Shown here in pieces: positions 26,910 through 37,000 of a stretch of DNA of 64,000 nucleotides. Below the pieces are notes generated by a model. That model was given only the letters and a program-made list of their open reading frames with translations, had not been told where the DNA came from and ran no database searches. The translations under genes and the position numbers were made by a program. Within the stretch, counting starts at the first letter, position 1. Every line of letters begins with the position of its first letter. The DNA is from Synechococcales cyanobacterium GL140_1_metabat_312 (GTDB taxonomy: Bacteria; Cyanobacteriota; Cyanobacteriia; Leptolyngbyales; Leptolyngbyaceae). The stretch lies in NCBI GenBank assembly GCA_025351345.1, contig JANXWB010000008.1, positions 100,534 through 164,533 of the forward strand. Direction: 5' to 3'.

Positions 26910-27171
26910 GTTTTGATAATCAGATTTGGGGCGATTGTTTTTACGATCGATCGCCCTACGCTACAGTTTGAGTCCTAAATAAGCTAGAGTGCCGATCGCA
27001 TTATGGATATTGACGCAACATTGACTCAAATTGAGCGCTTAGGCCATTCCTCACAATGAATATACCGGAAGCCCCCGGTCCCTAATTCTGAGGGAGTAAG
27101 AGATTCCGAAGCCCCCAGTAGGCTTACTCTTAGGAATCGCTTAACAACGACATCATCACCGCTCGTCAGAC
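26910..27171. other. Intergenic region with hairpin-forming insert
   Basis: ATTCTGAGGGAGTAAG (27082-27097) is inverse to CTTACTCTTAGGAAT (about 27122-27136) with a few mismatches, forming a stem around TTCCGAAGCCCCCAG. A short frame before it (MDIDATLTQIERLG, from 27003) may be the start of the same lost gene whose end is at 27172-27321. Confidence 0.4.
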
Positions 27172-27321
27172 ATGAAGGATTTACCGATAGGGAACCTATC
27201 TGCCGTGGATCTACGGTATCCAGATTTAGGCTTTGATCCATCTCCATCGGATGCCGTAGATGCTTTAGCACTAGCTGAAGAAACAGTAACTACAATCCGG
27301 GCGATTTTTTTTAGTCCCTAG
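27172..27321 (+). pseudogene. Possible HEPN-type gene 3' remnant
   Basis: The 49-residue open frame reads LSAVDLRYPDLGFDPSPSDA followed by ALALAEETVTTIRAIF. The pattern RYPD...DA..AL.LAEE resembles the C-terminal helix of HEPN-domain proteins. No N-terminal half or nucleotidyltransferase partner remains in frame; the sequence before it contains a palindromic insert. Low confidence: it may be an isolated short peptide or non-coding. Confidence 0.35.
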
Positions 27322-27425
27322 ATCATCGAGACACGCTAGAAAGTTGAACATGATTTACCGGGATTTGGTACGGTGTAAGCAGCATTTTAAAACGCTTTAA
27401 ACGAAGACCAATAATAGGTAATTGC

Positions 27426-29705
27426 ATGACGACTACGGTGAGCCGCGAACAAGTAGACCAGATTATTCACAATCAACATACTAATCCCTTCGATATCCTT
27501 GGTTTGCACCCGATCGAACAGGATGGGAAAAAACACTGGGCACTCCGCGTCTACCAACCCAAAGCCACCGCAGTTGCAGCCCTAATTCCTGAAGCGCGCC
27601 GCGAATTTGAAATGACGGCCTCGGTTCATAATCCCCACTTTTTTGAATGCCTCATCGATCTCCCCGAAATCAATAACTATCAACTCCGCGTCACAATAGA
27701 CGAAACCAGCAAGGTTCTCTATGATCCCTATGCCTTCAAAGATCCTTGTCTCACAGAATTTGACCTGCACCTCTTTGGGGAAGGCAACCACCACCGCATA
27801 TACGAAAAGCTCGGCGCACACCTAACGACACAAAACGGTATTGCTGGAGTTTATTTTGCAGTTTGGGCACCCAACGCACGCAATGTATCCCTTCTCGGTG
27901 ACTTCAACTACTGGGACGGTCGCCAACATCAAATGCGTCGGGGATCAACGGGAATTTGGGAACTCTTCATTCCAGAACTAAAAGAACTCGATCGCTACAA
28001 ATACGAGATCAAAAATCACGAAGGCCACATCTACGAAAAATCCGATCCCTACGGCTTCCAACAAGAAACCCGCCCAAAAACCGCCTCGATCGTCACCGAC
28101 CTAAGCACGTATCAGTGGAACGACGATCGCTGGATGGAGCAACGCCGCCAAAGCGAACCCCTCAGCCAGCCCATCTCAATCTACGAACTGCACCTAGGCT
28201 CCTGGATGCATGGGGACTCTACAGTACCTGCGATCGGACCTGACGGCAAACCTGAACCTGTGGTCGTCGTTTCGGACGAAAAACCCGGTGCCCGCTTCCT
28301 CACCTACCGCGAACTGGCCACCAAACTTATTCCCTACGTCAAAGAACTCGGCTTCACCCACATTGAAATGCTCCCGATCGCCGAGCATCCCTACGATGGA
28401 TCCTGGGGCTACCAAGTTGTTGGCCACTACGCCTGCACCACCCGCTTCGGTACCCCGCAGGACTTCATGTATTTTGTCGATCAATGCCATGCCAATGGGA
28501 TCGGCGTGATTGTTGATTGGGTACCCGGCCACTTCCCTAAGGACGGCCACGGACTCGCATTTTTCGATGGATCCCATCTTTATGAAAACCCCGATCCCCG
28601 CAAAGGTGAACATAAAGAATGGGGAACCTTAGTTTTTGATTACGAACGTCCTGAAGTACGTAACTATCTCGTTTCAAACGCGCTGTTTTGGTTCGATAAA
28701 TACCACATTGATGGAATCCGAGTGGATGCCGTCGCTTCCATGATCTACCTAGATTACAATCGCGATCCGGGCCAATGGGTGACGAATCAGTACGGTGGAC
28801 GGGAAAATATTGAAGCGGCAGATTTCTTACGTCAAATGAATCATTTGCTGTTTAGTTATTTCCCTGGAACACTCTCGATCGCAGAAGAATCCACCTCTTG
28901 GCCTATGGTTTCTTGGCCTACTTATGTCGGCGGTTTGGGCTTCAACCTGAAATGGAACATGGGCTGGATGCACGACATGCTGGACTATTTCAGCATGGAT
29001 CCTTGGTTCCGCCAATTCCACCAAAACAACCTCACCTTCAGCATGTGGTACAACCACAGCGAAAATTTCATGTTGGCGCTCTCCCACGATGAAGTCGTTC
29101 ACGGGAAAAGCAACATCATCGGGAAAATGCCCGGAGACGAATGGCAAAAGTTCGCCAATGTCCGCTGTCTATATGGCTATATGTTCGCCCATCCCGGCAA
29201 GAAAACCCTATTTATGAGCATGGAGTTTGGGCAATGGAGCGAGTGGAATGTCTGGGGCGACCTTGAGTGGAAGCTGCTGGAATACCCGGCTCACCGTAAA
29301 TTAAAAGAATACACAACAGCTCTAAATACGCTGTACAAACAAGAGCCATCCCTCTACAGCCAAGACTTCGCCCAAGGTGGATTTGAATGGATTGACTGCG
29401 GCGACAACCGTAACAGCGTCATTGCCTTCATTCGTCGAGCTAAAGATTCCGATGAGTTCGTTGTTGTTGCCTGCAACTTCACACCCCAACCTCACGCACA
29501 TTACCGCGTCGGAGTCCCAAATACGGGCTTCTATCAGGAAATTTTCAACAGTGACTCGCGTGAATATGGCGGTAGTAATATGGGAAATCTGGGAGGTAAA
29601 TGGAGTGACGACTGGAGCTACCACGATCGTGACTACTCTCTAGACCTCTGCCTTCCTCCGCTCAGTACGATTATCCTGAAACTCGATCGAAACTACAAAG
29701 GTTAA
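27426..29705 (+). CDS. glgB: 1,4-alpha-glucan branching enzyme
   Basis: The product has 759 residues. N-terminal CBM48-type modules (NPFDILGLHPIEQDGKKHWALRVYQP; GVYFAVWAPNARNVSLLGDFNYWD) precede a GH13 barrel with HVELLPI-type EMLPIAEHPYDGSWGYQ, the nucleophile region GIRVDAVASMIYLDY, the acid/base region LSIAEESTSWP and the transition-state-stabilising LSHDEVVHGKSN. The C-terminal beta domain ends STIILKLDR. It forms alpha-1,6 branches in glycogen, the cyanobacterial carbon store. Length and motifs are complete. It has its own promoter region and no other glycogen genes adjacent. Confidence 0.97.
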   Translation: MTTTVSREQVDQIIHNQHTNPFDILGLHPIEQDGKKHWALRVYQPKATAVAALIPEARREFEMTASVHNPHFFECLIDLPEINNYQLRVTIDETSKVLYDPYAFKDPCLTEFDLHLFGEGNHHRIYEKLGAHLTTQNGIAGVYFAVWAPNARNVSLLGDFNYWDGRQHQMRRGSTGIWELFIPELKELDRYKYEIKNHEGHIYEKSDPYGFQQETRPKTASIVTDLSTYQWNDDRWMEQRRQSEPLSQPISIYELHLGSWMHGDSTVPAIGPDGKPEPVVVVSDEKPGARFLTYRELATKLIPYVKELGFTHIEMLPIAEHPYDGSWGYQVVGHYACTTRFGTPQDFMYFVDQCHANGIGVIVDWVPGHFPKDGHGLAFFDGSHLYENPDPRKGEHKEWGTLVFDYERPEVRNYLVSNALFWFDKYHIDGIRVDAVASMIYLDYNRDPGQWVTNQYGGRENIEAADFLRQMNHLLFSYFPGTLSIAEESTSWPMVSWPTYVGGLGFNLKWNMGWMHDMLDYFSMDPWFRQFHQNNLTFSMWYNHSENFMLALSHDEVVHGKSNIIGKMPGDEWQKFANVRCLYGYMFAHPGKKTLFMSMEFGQWSEWNVWGDLEWKLLEYPAHRKLKEYTTALNTLYKQEPSLYSQDFAQGGFEWIDCGDNRNSVIAFIRRAKDSDEFVVVACNFTPQPHAHYRVGVPNTGFYQEIFNSDSREYGGSNMGNLGGKWSDDWSYHDRDYSLDLCLPPLSTIILKLDRNYKG

Positions 29706-29721
29706 ATAATTAAAGCGAGTC

Positions 29722-29745
29722 GGGGATAAGTTCCTGCTTATTCCC
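29722..29745 (+). terminator. Hairpin after glgB
   Basis: GGGGATAAG and CTTATTCCC pair with one mismatch around TTCCTG, 17 bp after the glgB stop. There is no long T run, so termination is plausible but not certain. Confidence 0.45.
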
Positions 29746-29787
29746 ATGTCTCACATTATTTAAATCTTCCAATATTTAAACCTCCTA

Positions 29788-30615
29788 ATGTCTAAGTTTG
29801 CCCATGATAATTTTGCCAAAAACTATTTAGAAGGATTACTGACTACGATCGGTAAAACTACGCCTAGTCGTCCAATCAAATCCGAAGTTAGAGCCGTAGA
29901 CCTCTGGTTTGAACGGGGCAGTGGCTCACAAGAAGAACGATCGCAATTAGGTCTTCTCGCGGATCTCCTGACAAAAGATTCACTCATCGAAGTCTTTCGT
30001 AATCCCGCTACCGCGTTTGAAATGCGTGCCTGTAAAGGAAAACTCTATTCCCTAGAAGGCGAATTTCTACGCAAAGCTAAACGAGAGAAACAAACTCTCT
30101 CCCAAGACCAATTGCCATCTTTACTGATTCTGATGCCCACGGCTTCCGAAGAGATTCGATCGGGTTTTGGTACTGTCGAAACAAACATCCCTGGTGTTTA
30201 TTCATTTCCCATCGAAGAACGCAGCACTTTAGTCGTCATTCATCAATTGCCGAACATCCCACAGACTTTATGGTTGAGGATTTTAGGGCGATCGGGAAAT
30301 CAGAAACGAGCTATTGATGAGTTTTTACAGTTACCGGATAAAATGCCGCTTTATGTTAGCATTAGCGAAATCCTAGCGGACTATCGGGCTAATCTGGAAG
30401 CCAATCGAAAGCTTACTCAAGAAGAGGAGGAACTGATTATGAACTTGTCTACGGCCTATCTCCAGAAGCGATCGGAATGGAAGGAAGAAGGATTACAAGA
30501 AGGGGTCTACAAAGTCGCGCGTAATCTTTTGCGACAGGGAATGCCGATCGAACTCGTCGCCCAAGTCACAGAACTAACGATCGATCGAGTTAAAGAACTC
30601 CGCGATCGTCTTTGA
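29788..30615 (+). CDS. Rpn-like PD-(D/E)XK family protein (cyanobacterial type)
   Basis: The 275-residue protein starts MSKFAHDNFAKNYLEGLLTTIG, the usual beginning of a cyanobacterial family related to Rpn/recombination-promoting nucleases and sometimes mislabelled flagellar assembly protein H. VRAVDLWFERG holds the core acidic residue; IEVFRNPATAFEMRACKGKL carries E and K candidates. The C-terminus EEELIMNLSTAYLQKRSEWKEEGLQEGVYKVARNLLRQGMPIELVAQVTELTIDRVKEL is the typical charged tail with the IELVAQVTGL-type motif. Its exact activity is untested. Confidence 0.8.
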   Translation: MSKFAHDNFAKNYLEGLLTTIGKTTPSRPIKSEVRAVDLWFERGSGSQEERSQLGLLADLLTKDSLIEVFRNPATAFEMRACKGKLYSLEGEFLRKAKREKQTLSQDQLPSLLILMPTASEEIRSGFGTVETNIPGVYSFPIEERSTLVVIHQLPNIPQTLWLRILGRSGNQKRAIDEFLQLPDKMPLYVSISEILADYRANLEANRKLTQEEEELIMNLSTAYLQKRSEWKEEGLQEGVYKVARNLLRQGMPIELVAQVTELTIDRVKELRDRL

Positions 30616-30654
30616 ATTCAGTTTGTTCGATTCACTGCGAGATTCAAGGCAAGT

Positions 30655-31203
30655 TTAATAGCAAGAGAATTTCCCTTGATTAACGCGCTGCCTTTGTCCT
30701 TTACGGGTTTCACCCAACAACGTAGACATAATCACACAACGCTGTTCACTGACCATTTTCGACACTAACGTCACCCGACCAAGCTGGCCTGTTACAGTCC
30801 CATCGTCATCCAAAACCATAAACCATTGACTTTTGTCTTTGACCTGGCGAAAAGTTGTTTGGTTCGTGTCGATCGTAATATTTTGAACCGTGCTTCGCCA
30901 TTCGATCGGTATATTTGGATCAGCAGTAATTCCCCAACGGACAACATCTCCGTACTGCTCAATCACAAAACGATAGGGACGACGCTGCGTTTTTGCTAGA
31001 TGTTGACCTAGCTTAATGGAGCCTTGAATTTGCTCTTGGGCTGTACTAAGTTGTCGCGTTGTATAGAAACTATTCCAACCGGGAGCAGCGATCGCACTCA
31101 AAATACCGATAATGGTCAATACAATCATCAATTCCAACAATGTAAACCCGGCGGCCCGCTTCCCAGCTTTCAGAAAACGTTTTTTAATGAATTTAAATTT
31201 CAT
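30655..31203 (-). CDS. GspH/FimT-type pseudopilin, last gene of the hps cluster
   Basis: The 182-residue product has a type III (prepilin) signal: RAAGFTLLELMIVLTIIGILSAIAAPGW, with cleavage after the Gly before Phe and the conserved Glu at +5. The mature part has a GspH-like layout with a C-terminal cysteine pair (RCVIM, KFSCY). It is the fifth gene of a minus-strand run after HpsA-like and three other pseudopilins. In Nostoc punctiforme, hps pseudopilins support polysaccharide secretion and gliding; the same role here is inferred from gene order. Confidence 0.88.
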   Translation of the reverse strand: MKFKFIKKRFLKAGKRAAGFTLLELMIVLTIIGILSAIAAPGWNSFYTTRQLSTAQEQIQGSIKLGQHLAKTQRRPYRFVIEQYGDVVRWGITADPNIPIEWRSTVQNITIDTNQTTFRQVKDKSQWFMVLDDDGTVTGQLGRVTLVSKMVSEQRCVIMSTLLGETRKGQRQRVNQGKFSCY

Positions 31204-31269
31204 AGTCGGGAATACTTTACATTGACTTTACCTTCTTAAGAATTCCCAAAGAAAGCGGCGATCGTTCAA

Positions 31270-31926
31270 TTAACGTCCACGACATTCATTGGCATCGATC
31301 GAATTTCCCTCACTTAATCCACCTAGGAGCGTTTGCACAAGGATACAACGGGGCTGAGCCTGACTGTTTACTGTTCCGGCCAATTTAAATCCAACAACAA
31401 AAAGTGCATCATCAGTCCCACCGTCCACTGCCTTCGGAACGTCAGACAAGTTGCGATTAATAGCACCATGGCCATCAAAGACTAACCGTGCATAATCTAC
31501 ATTTTTACCAATGTAAGTACCTGTTTGAGCCTTAGTCACATCCGTATAAACAACTGAACCAGGCTTCACATCACTCCCGCCTAGGGTTTGCCAATTCAAT
31601 GTCGTTAAGTCTAAAACGCACTCAGTTGACGCAGAAGTAACGCCAACTGTCCCACATTGGGCAACGGAAAGACGAGGCGGATCACTTTTTTCATCAAAAA
31701 CGACAGCGCGCGCGGTTTGAGTTGTTTTCGCTTGAGTTTGAGCTAAACGAATCGCATCAGCGGCCTGAGAACGAACCGTAGAAATTCGTCGATTATTTGT
31801 GAATGCTAGCCACCCTGGAGCGGCGATCGCAGACAAAATACCGACAATAATCACAACGACCAAAATCTCAATTAGCGTAAAACCATCATTAGACTGGCGC
31901 GATCGCGATCGAAAATATTTCATCAT
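31270..31926 (-). CDS. GspH/FimT-type pseudopilin
   Basis: The 218-residue product has the prepilin signal NDGFTLIEILVVVIIVGILSAIAAPGWLAF and the mature domain RRISTVRSQAADAIRLAQTQAKTTQTARAVVF, a GspH/FimT hallmark, ending in RCILVQTLLGG. The start is an ATGATG doublet preceded by GGAGGG. The shared tail motif (RC-I-x-TLLG) with the next gene shows the two arose by duplication. It lies 66 bp before the last pseudopilin of the cluster and 41 bp after HpsC. Confidence 0.88.
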   Translation of the reverse strand: MMKYFRSRSRQSNDGFTLIEILVVVIIVGILSAIAAPGWLAFTNNRRISTVRSQAADAIRLAQTQAKTTQTARAVVFDEKSDPPRLSVAQCGTVGVTSASTECVLDLTTLNWQTLGGSDVKPGSVVYTDVTKAQTGTYIGKNVDYARLVFDGHGAINRNLSDVPKAVDGGTDDALFVVGFKLAGTVNSQAQPRCILVQTLLGGLSEGNSIDANECRGR

Positions 31927-31967
31927 GTCTAAACCCTCCCTATTGCAATTGGATTAATTAGATTAAG

Positions 31968-33131
31968 TTAGCTACCCGATCGTTGCTTACCATAAACTCC
32001 TCGCCCCATAACTTGGGCTTCCATCTGAAATGGAACCTCGCCCGTCGCTTTTGGAATTGAACCACGACCCGCTGCATTCCCCTGAATCACTACACGAACT
32101 TCCGGATTTTCGTTGGTCGAACCTTTGCGAACGCAAGCATAAAATGAAGGAGTAAAATTATCAAAGTTAGCTACTTCAAAATTGTTCTCACAATACCCAG
32201 TTCTACCATTCGTAAGGGGAAGGGAAATTGGGGGTACATAATTTACAAAATCTGTAAGTACGACATTTTGAGACACATTTGCTGCGGGCTTACCAGCAGC
32301 AGGAACGGTATCGCTTGAAGGATTGTCCTGCAAATCAACAATTCCACCATTAGCCTTACCGAACGGCCAAGATAACGGTCGTTTGTCATCGGAGGCTACC
32401 GGAGCGACCCACCCTGGATTTTTCGCTCCCGCAACAGAGCTTTCCGGAAAATGAGGAAGAGTATAGCGCTTAATTCGGGCTTTACCACGCCATATATTGT
32501 TGGTGTTTTCTGTATTTAAAGAATAAACGACTAATGTGTACATTCTTTGGGCCACGCAGGGAACGCGATCGATCGGATTGTTCGCAACTGTAAGGCCAAT
32601 ACTTGCAGCCTGATCCCTACAATACTGCGCTACCGTTTCGGGTAAAGGCTCTGGTTTCCAAAAAGCCAAGACGGGTATGTTTACCTTATTAGGATCCGCT
32701 AGGCTAGTCTTTAAATAATTTGGCAAATAGTTTAGGTTTAGTAGACCAGGACACAAACTCTTCTGCCCACGGTCAACTGCAACTGGATCCCCTTTACCTG
32801 ATAAGCAACTCACCAAATCCGTGGGCGCACCAGGAACATCAGACGTAGGCTCGTCCACTGCGCCATAGACGTAGAAAGCTTCGCGGAGATCACGGGTGAT
32901 GTAGTCCATCGCCATTTGCATATCGCGCTGCGTGTCACTACGAGTTGCGTCTTTTTGGTTAATACCCAAAACTTCCACAACAAGAAAAAGCAAGCCACTG
33001 ACAATCAATCCACTGATTAATATCGCCACCAATAATTCGATCAACGTGAACCCTCGCCGATCGGTGCGCTTAGGCAACATCCGCAACAACATCCGCAGAT
33101 GCTTATCTCGTCTCGACAACCCGCTTTTCAT
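31968..33131 (-). CDS. hpsC: Hormogonium polysaccharide secretion pseudopilin HpsC-like
   Basis: The 387-residue protein has the prepilin signal RRGFTLIELLVAILISGLIVSGLLFLVVEVLG, followed by DATRSDTQRDMQMAMDYITRDLREAFYVYG, the PilW/GspJ-like helix of HpsC. Later segments contain several cysteines and a C-terminal RVVIQGNAAGRGSIPKA. Position directly downstream of HpsB matches the Nostoc hpsABCD order. Assembly would occur at the inner membrane after processing by prepilin peptidase PilD. Confidence 0.82.
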   Translation of the reverse strand: MKSGLSRRDKHLRMLLRMLPKRTDRRGFTLIELLVAILISGLIVSGLLFLVVEVLGINQKDATRSDTQRDMQMAMDYITRDLREAFYVYGAVDEPTSDVPGAPTDLVSCLSGKGDPVAVDRGQKSLCPGLLNLNYLPNYLKTSLADPNKVNIPVLAFWKPEPLPETVAQYCRDQAASIGLTVANNPIDRVPCVAQRMYTLVVYSLNTENTNNIWRGKARIKRYTLPHFPESSVAGAKNPGWVAPVASDDKRPLSWPFGKANGGIVDLQDNPSSDTVPAAGKPAANVSQNVVLTDFVNYVPPISLPLTNGRTGYCENNFEVANFDNFTPSFYACVRKGSTNENPEVRVVIQGNAAGRGSIPKATGEVPFQMEAQVMGRGVYGKQRSGS

Positions 33132-33191
33132 GTCATTGCCCCTATAAAAATATCTGAACCGACGATCCTCTCGAGCCTAGTCACAAGCACT

Positions 33192-33989
33192 CTACTCGCA
33201 AGCGGTTCCGCCAGCCTGACAGAGAGCACGGTAGTTATTGAGAGACGCAGACGCATCACTTTTTGCAACCGTTGCATATAGGACCGCAAGCGGACGGGTT
33301 CCGGCTTGCCCCGTAGCTGTCGTACCCGTCAGACTTGCCTTATCTTTCAGTAATGGTGTGGTACCATTTCCCGCAATAGCCGAATAAACTCGAACCCCAA
33401 CAGAAAATGCCACTGGCCGTCTCTCATTAACAGGTAAGGCTGATGCTGAGCAAGCTAATCCATCGGCACAGATTCCGTCATTCCTAAAGATCTGAACTAA
33501 GAAATCGGGTTTACAGACCGAATCAGTCGTCGTCATGACAGGCAGATACTGACCGACATCAGGGTATTGCTTAGCTGCCGGGTCCAGCGATGCAATGGTG
33601 TTGCAGGGTTTCGTGACTGCCTGCATTGAAGTCCATTGAGCCGAAGGAAGCGGGCCAGCGGGATAAGGACGTTTACCAGCCGCAGCAGTAGTATCGATCG
33701 CGGGTAATTCAAGGGCAGTGGAGCCACCCCGTTCAACTTTTGCCCGAACTCGATCGATTGTCGCTTGAGCGATCGATAGAGCTTGCTCCGCACGACGGTT
33801 TTGAACCCGAGTCCCTGTGGCCCAAAAGATAGGCGGTGAAATAGCAACAACAGTGATGCTGATAATGATAATTGCGACCAATGACTCAATTAGAGTAAAT
33901 CCGCCACCTGAAGACTTCGATCGGGATTTGGAAGCCTTAGTAAGCACGAACCACAACGAATCGATTGGATGTCTAACTTGACGTTTCAT
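33192..33989 (-). CDS. hpsB: Hormogonium polysaccharide secretion pseudopilin HpsB-like
   Basis: From the ATG at 33989, which has GAGGAA about 8 bases upstream (a TTG five codons earlier is less likely), the product has 265 residues. The prepilin signal is SSGGGFTLIESLVAIIIISITVVAISPPIFWATGTRVQNRRAEQALSIAQATIDRVR, a PilV/GspI-type start. The C-terminus has paired cysteines (RALCQAGGTACE). It follows the HpsA gene with a gap of only 16 bp, consistent with one operon. Confidence 0.82.
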   Translation of the reverse strand: MKRQVRHPIDSLWFVLTKASKSRSKSSGGGFTLIESLVAIIIISITVVAISPPIFWATGTRVQNRRAEQALSIAQATIDRVRAKVERGGSTALELPAIDTTAAAGKRPYPAGPLPSAQWTSMQAVTKPCNTIASLDPAAKQYPDVGQYLPVMTTTDSVCKPDFLVQIFRNDGICADGLACSASALPVNERRPVAFSVGVRVYSAIAGNGTTPLLKDKASLTGTTATGQAGTRPLAVLYATVAKSDASASLNNYRALCQAGGTACE

Positions 33990-34005
33990 ATCGGTATTCC
34001 TCAAG

Positions 34006-37000
34006 TTAATTTTTACAGTTTAGATTCGGTGTGCCGTCTGGCTTCCTTGCGCCAGGGAAATTATTATTATTATCGTCTACAGCAACCTGACATAGATTTT
34101 GGATGTATGGGTCGTTAATTTGAGGTTCACTGTAGAACTCGTTTCGAGGGGTCTTGACTAATACAAAACGTGAAGCAGCCGGACCAGCAGGTGCTAGCTG
34201 CAATCCTACGTCATACCCCCACTGACGGTCAGGAGCGTTGTAATATTCAAGGTTTTCGTTACCGTCAAAAGATGGGGTCACCGCGCCAGAATCATCATAC
34301 TCCCAAGCCATCATCTGGAATGGAGCCGTTGCATAGTTGCTAAAGTTCAACTGCAAGAATGAGCCAACGTAGTCTAAGGTGGTGCCTCCCCAGTTCTCAA
34401 TAAATCGAGGAAAATTATGCAGGCCACCATAGCTATTTCCAGGTTGAGACGGGGCAATACCACTAACTACAATGGAATTGATGTTGGTAGCATCATTAGT
34501 CCGCGTAGTACCATCAGGCTTCAGAGGTAAAGCATTTACAACCCTACGGATCCCACCAGTCTTCTGGATTGCTCCAAACTTCATGTTTTTCACATTGTTG
34601 TCAGGCGAAGTCTTATCTGCATAGGCATACGTAGTTCCTATCGCCGAAAGTTTTTGATCGACTTTGCTAGCATCATACGTGGTGGTGGTTGGGAGACCGG
34701 AGGGCTGACTGAGTAAAGGAAGGCCAGAACGTGAAATCTTGATGGGAGTAGCATAGTCGCCCGCAGGCATCGTGGTCCCTTCATAGCTGCTAGACGCTAG
34801 CGCATTGTAGCTAGTCACATTTGGATTTTCACGCAACCAGTCATAACGGCCCGTCTTACCTGTCACCGTTGAATCGAGCTTAGTATCAGGCCGATCGGAG
34901 TTTTTAAAGGACGTATGTCCTGTACCAGACGAACAACCTAAACCATATAGACCCGTTTTTGTGAATGACGGACCATCATGGTAAATGGTGCGTTGAGAGT
35001 CATCTGAGAGAAGTTTATTGTTCGGATGACGTTGATATCCTTTCTCAGCATCAGTATTGTCATAGCTAACAAACATATCTGAAATACTGCCATCGCAGAA
35101 GTTATCCGAAAGAATGGAAATCGAATCGGCAAGCAACTCTGTAGGTCTCCAACGATCGCCCGTTAAGCTAGCAAATCTCTCATCTTTTTTACCACTGTTA
35201 CCACCACCACCACGGTTATAAAACTTGTTTTCATCAAAAGCCTGACCTCGAATCAAGGCGGCAGACCCTCCCGTAAATTCTTCTAGAGGCGCACCGATCG
35301 TATCATCTGCCCCTGTCTGATGTCGGTTTAGATCACCTTGGATATATAGAGGCTGATCTGAGAAGAACGAGAGACCTCTATAGTTATCCGCAGCCTTAAA
35401 TACTCCAGACTCGTAACCCGCATCCCGCTTCACTTGGCGACCATTTCTCAGACGGAAGCCATGAATACGACGACGTGGATCAGGCAGATAATCAACTGAC
35501 TTAATTGAGATCCCACTAGTTTGCAGGGGTGGATCCGTTGGTGTTGCAGGTCTGATTGCATTCATCCTTGTTCCCGAAGGACGGGCGATCGCATCTTCAC
35601 GAACGGAATCTTCACGGAACGCATAGACAATTCCGCTCATGGGTAGCAATGGTTCCTTACGTGGTCCACCTGTCAGCTTTGCCTTATCACTCCGCATCAT
35701 CCCAACATCAAGATCTAATGTCCGAGCAAGCATTAGTTGTCGGCCATCAAAGAAGGCCCGATCGAGGAATGGTACAGCAAAAGGTTTGTTAACTAAGGCA
35801 CTGCCCAAGAGCGTTGGGGCTTCAATAATATTGGTTGGGATGTTTGCATTACCATCTCCTGCACCAGTGACATTATCGGACGAAGGTAATAACCAATTGT
35901 CAGTAGATGAATTTTTCAGGGCAAATCCGGGAAGGTTACGAGGTTTGATCGCAACGCTGCTTACTTTGAAGTCCTTAGTGGGGAAAACCTGTCGTTTTTC
36001 ATCAGGGAAACGAGCAATAGTTGGAACAGTAGCTGATGAATTTGGAAGTGACGTAGGAACAGCGGCATTTACAGACTCACTAGTGAAACTTGGAGATGGC
36101 AGATTTGCGACATCATTTCCGACTGGCTGAAACTTGTAGCTACCCAGTGAGGACTGAACGTAACTATCTACGATGTATGATTCCTTGTCCGTACTCTTCA
36201 ATCCCAACTTTTTCTGATCCGGAGTACCATCCACAACCGGATAGCTTCCGGGTTGACGAATATCAACAGTACTGGTGAGAGTACCGTTCAAGTCATGTGT
36301 TTCCTGAGGGAAGATATAATACAGCGCCGGAAACTTTGGCATGACAACAGGGCGATCCTGATTTTCATCAGAAATACTGTAAGGCTTACTCAAATCGTAA
36401 TCTGTGGGCTTCGACGGTGAGGATATGGCGGGAATATTCAAGGCCCCACAAAGGCGAGATAATCCTAAGCGTGCTCTTGCTAGTTTTTGCGCCTTTACCG
36501 CATCTAATGCTGACGAAGGTGAGAAATCAATGTCCGCTTTAGGAGTTCCGTCAGAATTGGATATCGCTTTAGGAGTTCCGTCAGAATTGACTGACACCAA
36601 CAGACCTTTAGCCTTATCATCTCCCCGTAAAGCATTATCGTCTATTGCAAACAAGTCTGGATCGCAGGCAGATGGATAAACAGCGAGTTCAGGACTACCT
36701 CCTCTGGAGGGCAATTCAATTGCATAGTGACCAAACGAGGGAGATGGGCGGAACCCAAAGGTCCGATCGCGTCGAATCTGGAAATTGAGCATAATTAGCT
36801 CAGCCATTCTCAGCTTGCTATTATTAAATGCCTCAACCCCATACCCGCCGCCGCCCGTAAAGTTATCAGTATATCTCTGTCTTAGAGCTTCAATGTATGC
36901 CTCGGGTGGCACGCTGTAGTAATCACGAGGATTAATCGCGTCTCTTGTTGTACTCGTTGACTTATATTGAAATTGCTTAATTAACGCTTTCGGCAAAACT

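Noticed and set aside
27026..27271. Minus-strand ORF of 81 codons before glgB
   Set aside because: It lies across the palindromic insert and the HEPN-like remnant on the other strand and has no recognisable features.
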